A stretch of DNA of 9,355 nt from Chloroflexota bacterium. GTDB taxonomy: Bacteria > Chloroflexota > Dehalococcoidia > SM23-28-2 > HRBIN24. The notes beneath the pieces were generated by a model. That model worked only from the letters and a program-made list of their open reading frames with translations, did not search any database and had not been told where the DNA came from. Within the stretch, counting starts at the first letter, position 1. Each line of letters begins with the position of its first letter. Shown one piece after another: positions 6,316-9,355 of this stretch. The position numbers and the translations under genes were made by a program. The stretch is taken from assembly GCA_030550295.1 (NCBI GenBank), contig JAUQPQ010000063.1, positions 1 through 9,355 of the forward strand, read 5' to 3'.

Positions 6316-7611
6316 ATGGGCATAGCTGAGCTAGAAGCCAAAACACGGGAAGAGCTGCTAGAAGAGGCTAGGGCCTTAGGCCTTACTAGCCTTTCTGGGC
6401 TGCGCAAGCAGGAGCTGGTGCTACGCATACTTCAGGCCCGCGCGGAGCGCGAGGGGAACTACTTCGCCGGGGGTATATTGGAGATCACCAGTGAGGGATA
6501 CGGTTTCCTGCGCACCAGTGGCTATAAGCCCAGCCCTAGCGACGTCTACGTCTCCCAGTCCCAGATCCGGCGCTTTGGCCTAAGGACGGGGGACTACGTC
6601 ATGGGGCAGGTGCGCCCCCCTAAAGACTCGGAGAAGTACTACGGTCTCCTACGGGTGGAGGCCACCAACGGCCTCGACCCGGAGGTGGCTAAAGGTCGCC
6701 CCATTTTTGAGCAGTTGACCCCTACTTTCCCCCAGCGGTTCCTACAGCTAGAGGTAGGCGACCCTAACCCCACCACCCGCCTCATAGACCTGGTGGCGCC
6801 CCTAGGCCGGGGGCAGAGGGGGCTGGTCGTCTCGCCCCCCAAAGGGGGCAAGACCATGCTCCTTAAAAGTATCGCCCGTGCTGTCCTCAACCGCTATGAG
6901 GAGATTCAGGTGATGGTGCTCCTAATAGGGGAGAGGCCAGAGGAGGTGACCGACTGGCGGAGGTCAGTGGGAAAGGACGGGGCAGAGGTCATCGCGGCGA
7001 CCTTCGATGATCCCGAGGAGATGCAGACACGGGTGGCGGAGCTAGGCATCGAGCGCGCCAAGCGGCTGGTGGAGATGGGGCGCCATGTGATGGTGCTCCT
7101 TGATGGCATTACTCGCCTTACTAGGGCGTACAACCTTTCCGTGCCCCCTAGCGGCCGCACCCTCTCCGGCGGCATAGACCCTGCCGCCCTTCACCCCCCC
7201 AAGAGGCTTTTCGGCACGGCCCGCAACACTGAGGAAGGGGGCTCCCTCACCATCATAGCCACCTGCCTTATCGATACCGGCTCCCGCATGGATGAAGTTA
7301 TCTTCGAAGAGTTTAAGGGGACAGGGAACTGGGAGCTGTGGCTAGACCGGCGCCTGGCCGAGAAGCGTATCTTCCCAGCCGTAGACATCTTCCGCAGCGG
7401 AACCCGCCGTGAGGAGCTGATGCTGGACGAGAAGACGGCCCAGCGCCTCGCCCTCTTCCGTCGCGCCTTGGCCAGGATGGCCGAGGACTTCGCCGCCGAA
7501 CAGCCCTACTCCCAAGACGCCACCCTCCGGGTCACAGAAAGGATCCTAGAGCAGCTGCGCAAGACTAAGTCCAACGAACAACTCCTCAGCCAGATAGAGC
7601 TGGTCGCCTAA
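6316..7611 (+). CDS. rho: Transcription termination factor Rho
   Basis: A hexameric RNA-dependent ATPase that ends transcription at Rho-dependent sites. With the ATG at 6316 it has 431 residues, close to the family norm. The N-terminal helical domain (MGIAELEAKTREELLEEA) precedes the RNA-binding cold-shock-like domain with GYGFLR and DVYVSQSQIRRFGLRTGDYV. The motor domain has Walker A PPKGGKT (174-180), GERPEEVTD (205-213), the Q loop near SGRTLSGGIDPAALHPPKR and the R loop region EEFKGTGN. Three differences from E. coli stand out: GGKT for AGKT, W214 where E. coli has M219, and G264 where E. coli has S266. The frame stays open back to 6208, but those 36 residues are unlike Rho and lie over the promoter. 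GAGGA about 12 bases upstream is a weak ribosome site. Two stop codons in tandem (TAATAA) end the gene. Confidence 0.96.
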   Translation: MGIAELEAKTREELLEEARALGLTSLSGLRKQELVLRILQARAEREGNYFAGGILEITSEGYGFLRTSGYKPSPSDVYVSQSQIRRFGLRTGDYVMGQVRPPKDSEKYYGLLRVEATNGLDPEVAKGRPIFEQLTPTFPQRFLQLEVGDPNPTTRLIDLVAPLGRGQRGLVVSPPKGGKTMLLKSIARAVLNRYEEIQVMVLLIGERPEEVTDWRRSVGKDGAEVIAATFDDPEEMQTRVAELGIERAKRLVEMGRHVMVLLDGITRLTRAYNLSVPPSGRTLSGGIDPAALHPPKRLFGTARNTEEGGSLTIIATCLIDTGSRMDEVIFEEFKGTGNWELWLDRRLAEKRIFPAVDIFRSGTRREELMLDEKTAQRLALFRRALARMAEDFAAEQPYSQDATLRVTERILEQLRKTKSNEQLLSQIELVA

Positions 7612-7635
7612 TAAGAGGTCAAGTTTGTGAAGAGA

Positions 7636-7664
7636 TTGACAAAGGCCTCCCCTTTTGTTATCCT
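7636..7664 (+). promoter_or_regulatory. Promoter of the LysM/M23 peptidase gene
   Basis: TTGACA (7636-7641), a 17-base spacer and TATCCT (7659-7664) give a good housekeeping-type promoter starting near 7671, only about 60 bases after the rho stop. The spacer region contains an inverted repeat, ACAAAGG (7639-7645) against CCTTTTGT (7651-7658) with one bulged T. This could be an operator or a weak hairpin in read-through RNA from rho. No T-run follows it, so I do not call a terminator. Confidence 0.7.
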
Positions 7665-7670
7665 GTCGGC

Positions 7671-7796
7671 CGAACTTTGCCCCTCCGGGCGGAAGGGTTT
7701 CGGGGAGGTGGCTATGGGGCCGAATGCAGGAGGTAGGCGATTCGGGAAGGCCACCGACTGCCGCAACGGAGGGATGGGTCCCGCTACATCCACCCT
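7671..7796 (+). promoter_or_regulatory. Structured 5' leader of the LysM/M23 gene, candidate regulatory RNA
   Basis: Between the predicted transcription start and the GTG there are about 126 bases. A nested stem is clear: GGTGGC (7707-7712) with GCCACC (7750-7755), enclosing CCGAAT (7720-7725) with ATTCGG (7740-7745). The 14-base apical loop contains AGGAGG (7728-7733). A further hairpin GGATG/CATCC (7772-7776/7787-7791) follows. Leaders of cell-wall hydrolase genes often carry riboswitches, but I do not find the conserved segments of the c-di-AMP class, and the RNA remains unassigned. Confidence 0.45.
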
Positions 7797-8933
7797 GTGG
7801 CGGGGAAGCGGCGTTTACTCCATTTGGCCTTTCTGCTGCTTGCCCTGGGTGCAGGGGCAGCAGGGATAGGGCACCGCTACTCCGCCAGCTCCACTTCTGA
7901 GGAGCCCCCTCCAGCAAGGGGGGGCTCCCTGCAGGGCCAGAAGGAACCCTCTTACTTGCGCATGTCTGTAGCCCCACGCACCCAGAGGACCACTGAGGGA
8001 TCCCTAACCGGCCCAGCTGGGCCCCTAAAGGTGGAAGGCAGAGAGGACACTCTGGTGTTGGAGCCCTTGGCAGTAGCGCCTCCTGAACCCTCTCGCCAAG
8101 CTGAGCCTTCCTCTCAGCCATCGCCTCCCCCAGGGCCTAAGCCTCTCTTTGTGACCTATATGGTGCAGGCCGGAGACACGGTCTATGGCATCGCCCAGAG
8201 GTTTGGCATCAACCCTGACTACATAGTGTGGAATAACCCCGAAATTAGCATGGATCCCGACTCTTTGGTGATAGGGCAGGAGCTGATCATCCCCGTAGGC
8301 AATGGCATCCTTTACCGCCTGAAGCTAGGAGACACTTTACAGGCGGTGGCCCTCTTCTTCGGGATCCGCGTTGAGGACATCGTCAACTACGCCGATAATG
8401 GCATCACCTCGCCCGACCAGGTGCGGGAGGGGATGCTAGTCTTTCTGCCTGGGGCAGCGCCGCCTCCTCCGCCACCACCCGCCCGGCCTAGCCCGACGCC
8501 GGCACCGACACCGCCACCGGCACTGGCGGCCCAGCCTCCTTCTCAGCCCCCTCAGGCGACGACGGCCGCTGCGCCTTCTGCCTTAATATGGCCGGTGATG
8601 GGCATAATCACCGCGTACTTTGGCGGCGCCCACAAGGGGATAGACATCGCCACCGCCTATGGGATGCCGGTGAAGGCGGCGGCATCGGGGCAAGTCGTGT
8701 TGGTGGCCTACGGCTACTACGGGTATGGCAACTACGTGGTAATTAGGCACAGCAATGGCCTAGAGACAGCCTATGCCCACTTGGCCGAGATTTACGTCAC
8801 TATGGGGCAAACGGTAAGCCAGGGCGAAGTCATCGGCACTATTGGGTGTACGGGCTGGTGCACAGGGCCGCACCTCCACTTTGAGGTTTACCAGGGAGGA
8901 GTCCCTGTCAACCCCATGGCCTACCTACCCTAG
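7797..8933 (+). CDS. Secreted LysM-LysM-M23 peptidoglycan metallopeptidase
   Basis: A 378-residue protein exported or anchored by an N-terminal KRR-then-hydrophobic segment (about 4-24). A Ser/Pro/Glu-rich spacer follows to about 118. LysM domain 1 (about 121-166) has VQAGDTVYGIAQRFGINPDYIVWNN; LysM domain 2 (about 172-217) has LKLGDTLQAVALFFGIRVEDIV. A Pro/Ala-rich linker (about 219-262) leads to a C-terminal M23 LytM-like domain (263-378). Zinc-site residues are present: H279 and D283 in HKGID, H359 and H361 in HLHFEV; H328 in YAHL is also conserved. It should bind and cleave peptidoglycan outside the membrane. The GTG at 7797 is the only good standard start before the hydrophobic segment, but has no adjacent ribosome site; GGAG at 7768-7771 may act across an intervening hairpin. 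The stop TAG lies in a CTAG shared with the convergent gene. Confidence 0.92.
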   Translation: MAGKRRLLHLAFLLLALGAGAAGIGHRYSASSTSEEPPPARGGSLQGQKEPSYLRMSVAPRTQRTTEGSLTGPAGPLKVEGREDTLVLEPLAVAPPEPSRQAEPSSQPSPPPGPKPLFVTYMVQAGDTVYGIAQRFGINPDYIVWNNPEISMDPDSLVIGQELIIPVGNGILYRLKLGDTLQAVALFFGIRVEDIVNYADNGITSPDQVREGMLVFLPGAAPPPPPPPARPSPTPAPTPPPALAAQPPSQPPQATTAAAPSALIWPVMGIITAYFGGAHKGIDIATAYGMPVKAAASGQVVLVAYGYYGYGNYVVIRHSNGLETAYAHLAEIYVTMGQTVSQGEVIGTIGCTGWCTGPHLHFEVYQGGVPVNPMAYLP

Positions 8934-9355
8934 GAGGCCCCCCGGTAGGCCAGAAGGACTACCTGTGTAGCCTCCGGTAGGGAGCTATGAGTCAGGCTTA
9001 GCTTAGCCTGGGGGACAAGTGAACCGGCCTCCATCTCCTTAAGGAACCGGTCTACAGGGTCCAAGGGGAGGAGACAGACAGGGGTACGGTAGTGCATGGG
9101 AATAACTACTCGTGGTTCCAGGACACGCACCACCTCGGCCGCTGTGGCCCCATCGATGGTAGTGTGGCCTCCTACCGGTACCATAAGGACATCAACACCG
9201 CTTAACAGCTCCACCTGCTCAGAGGTAGGGACATGTCCCAAGTCGCCCAGGTGGCAGAGGAGTAGACCCTCCATCTCAAAGACGAAGGCCAGATTAGGCC
9301 CCCGTACCGCCCCCTTCCGACCATCGTGATAAGTGGGTACAGCTGTTATGTAGAC
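8930..9355 (-). CDS. Metallo-beta-lactamase-fold hydrolase (UlaG-like/UPF0173 type), C-terminal part
   Basis: The frame is open to the window edge, so the last 141 residues are seen and the 5' part, with the main HxHxDH metal motif, is missing. The visible part begins VYITAVPTYHDGRKG, then has an RGPNLAFVFEMEG stretch, a metal-binding HLGDLGH segment, DVLMVPVGGHTTI, and a late VVIPMHYRT carrying the last metal ligand. This order is typical of the UlaG-like branch of the superfamily (annotated as Zn-dependent hydrolase, UPF0173 or MBL-fold). The substrate cannot be inferred. An internal ATG at 9274 exists, but the upstream residues belong to the domain, so it is not the start. The stop TAG (8932-8930) overlaps the stop of the LysM/M23 gene. 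Confidence 0.88.
   Translation of the reverse strand, partial: VYITAVPTYHDGRKGAVRGPNLAFVFEMEGLLLCHLGDLGHVPTSEQVELLSGVDVLMVPVGGHTTIDGATAAEVVRVLEPRVVIPMHYRTPVCLLPLDPVDRFLKEMEAGSLVPQAKLSLTHSSLPEATQVVLLAYRGAS

Noticed and set aside
7639..7664. Intrinsic terminator for rho
   Set aside because: The ACAAAGG/CCTTTTGT hairpin is weak, has a bulge, is not followed by a T-run and lies inside a good promoter.
7671..7796. c-di-AMP (ydaO-type) riboswitch in the LysM/M23 leader
   Set aside because: The gene type would suit it, but I could not find the conserved GGGGGACC-like and GACAGCTAAC-like segments.
7546..8121. Minus-strand open frame of 191 residues
   Set aside because: It overlaps the rho end, a promoter, a leader and the N-terminal half of the LysM/M23 gene; its composition is Pro/Gly/Ser-rich with no recognisable domain.

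Overview
This GC-rich window (by eye around 60% G+C) comes from a bacterial chromosome and holds mostly conserved cellular genes. The gene set is a CIRCE-controlled hrcA-grpE-dnaK heat-shock operon, an Rho factor, a MenA-like prenyltransferase, a YceI protein and a LysM/M23 cell-wall hydrolase. The use of TTG/GTG starts, frequent AGG arginine codons and tight gene packing fit a Chloroflexota (Dehalococcoidia-like), perhaps thermophilic, bacterium. That placement is inference from overall look, not from a marker gene. I see no phage, IS element, CRISPR array or toxin/defence cassette.

Layout, left to right. Positions 1-652 (minus) hold the N-terminal part of a membrane sensor protein cut by the window edge. 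Positions 653-912 hold no convincing gene but several stem-loops, a candidate structured leader. Next is a tRNA-Arg(CCT) gene with encoded CCA (913-988, minus). A near-consensus promoter then drives a TTG-start YceI-family gene (1129-1674, plus). This gene runs tail-to-tail into a MenA-like prenyltransferase (1671-2678, minus), and the two stop codons overlap. The prenyltransferase is the last gene of a tight leftward operon, hrcA-grpE-dnaK-menA-like (6149 down to 1671), where dnaJ might have been expected. A perfect CIRCE operator lies just upstream of hrcA. A divergent promoter drives rho rightward (6316-7611). A third consensus-type promoter, followed by a leader of about 126 nt with a nested stem-loop, precedes a secreted LysM-LysM-M23 peptidase (7797-8933). 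That gene ends on a CTAG shared with the stop of a convergent metallo-beta-lactamase-fold hydrolase, whose 5' part lies beyond the window.

How they work together. HrcA should repress its own operon through CIRCE, while GrpE and DnaK supply nucleotide exchange and chaperone activity; the DnaJ partner must be encoded elsewhere. The prenyltransferase (probable menaquinone pathway) and the YceI protein (a family known to bind polyisoprenoids) face each other and may share isoprenoid chemistry, which is inference. Rho, the LysM/M23 enzyme and the hydrolase look like independent units.

The items most worth a second look are the Rho substitutions at positions known in E. coli for bicyclomycin resistance, the two candidate structured leaders, the YceI/MenA-like pairing, and the operon without dnaJ. 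No clearly new multi-gene system is visible.
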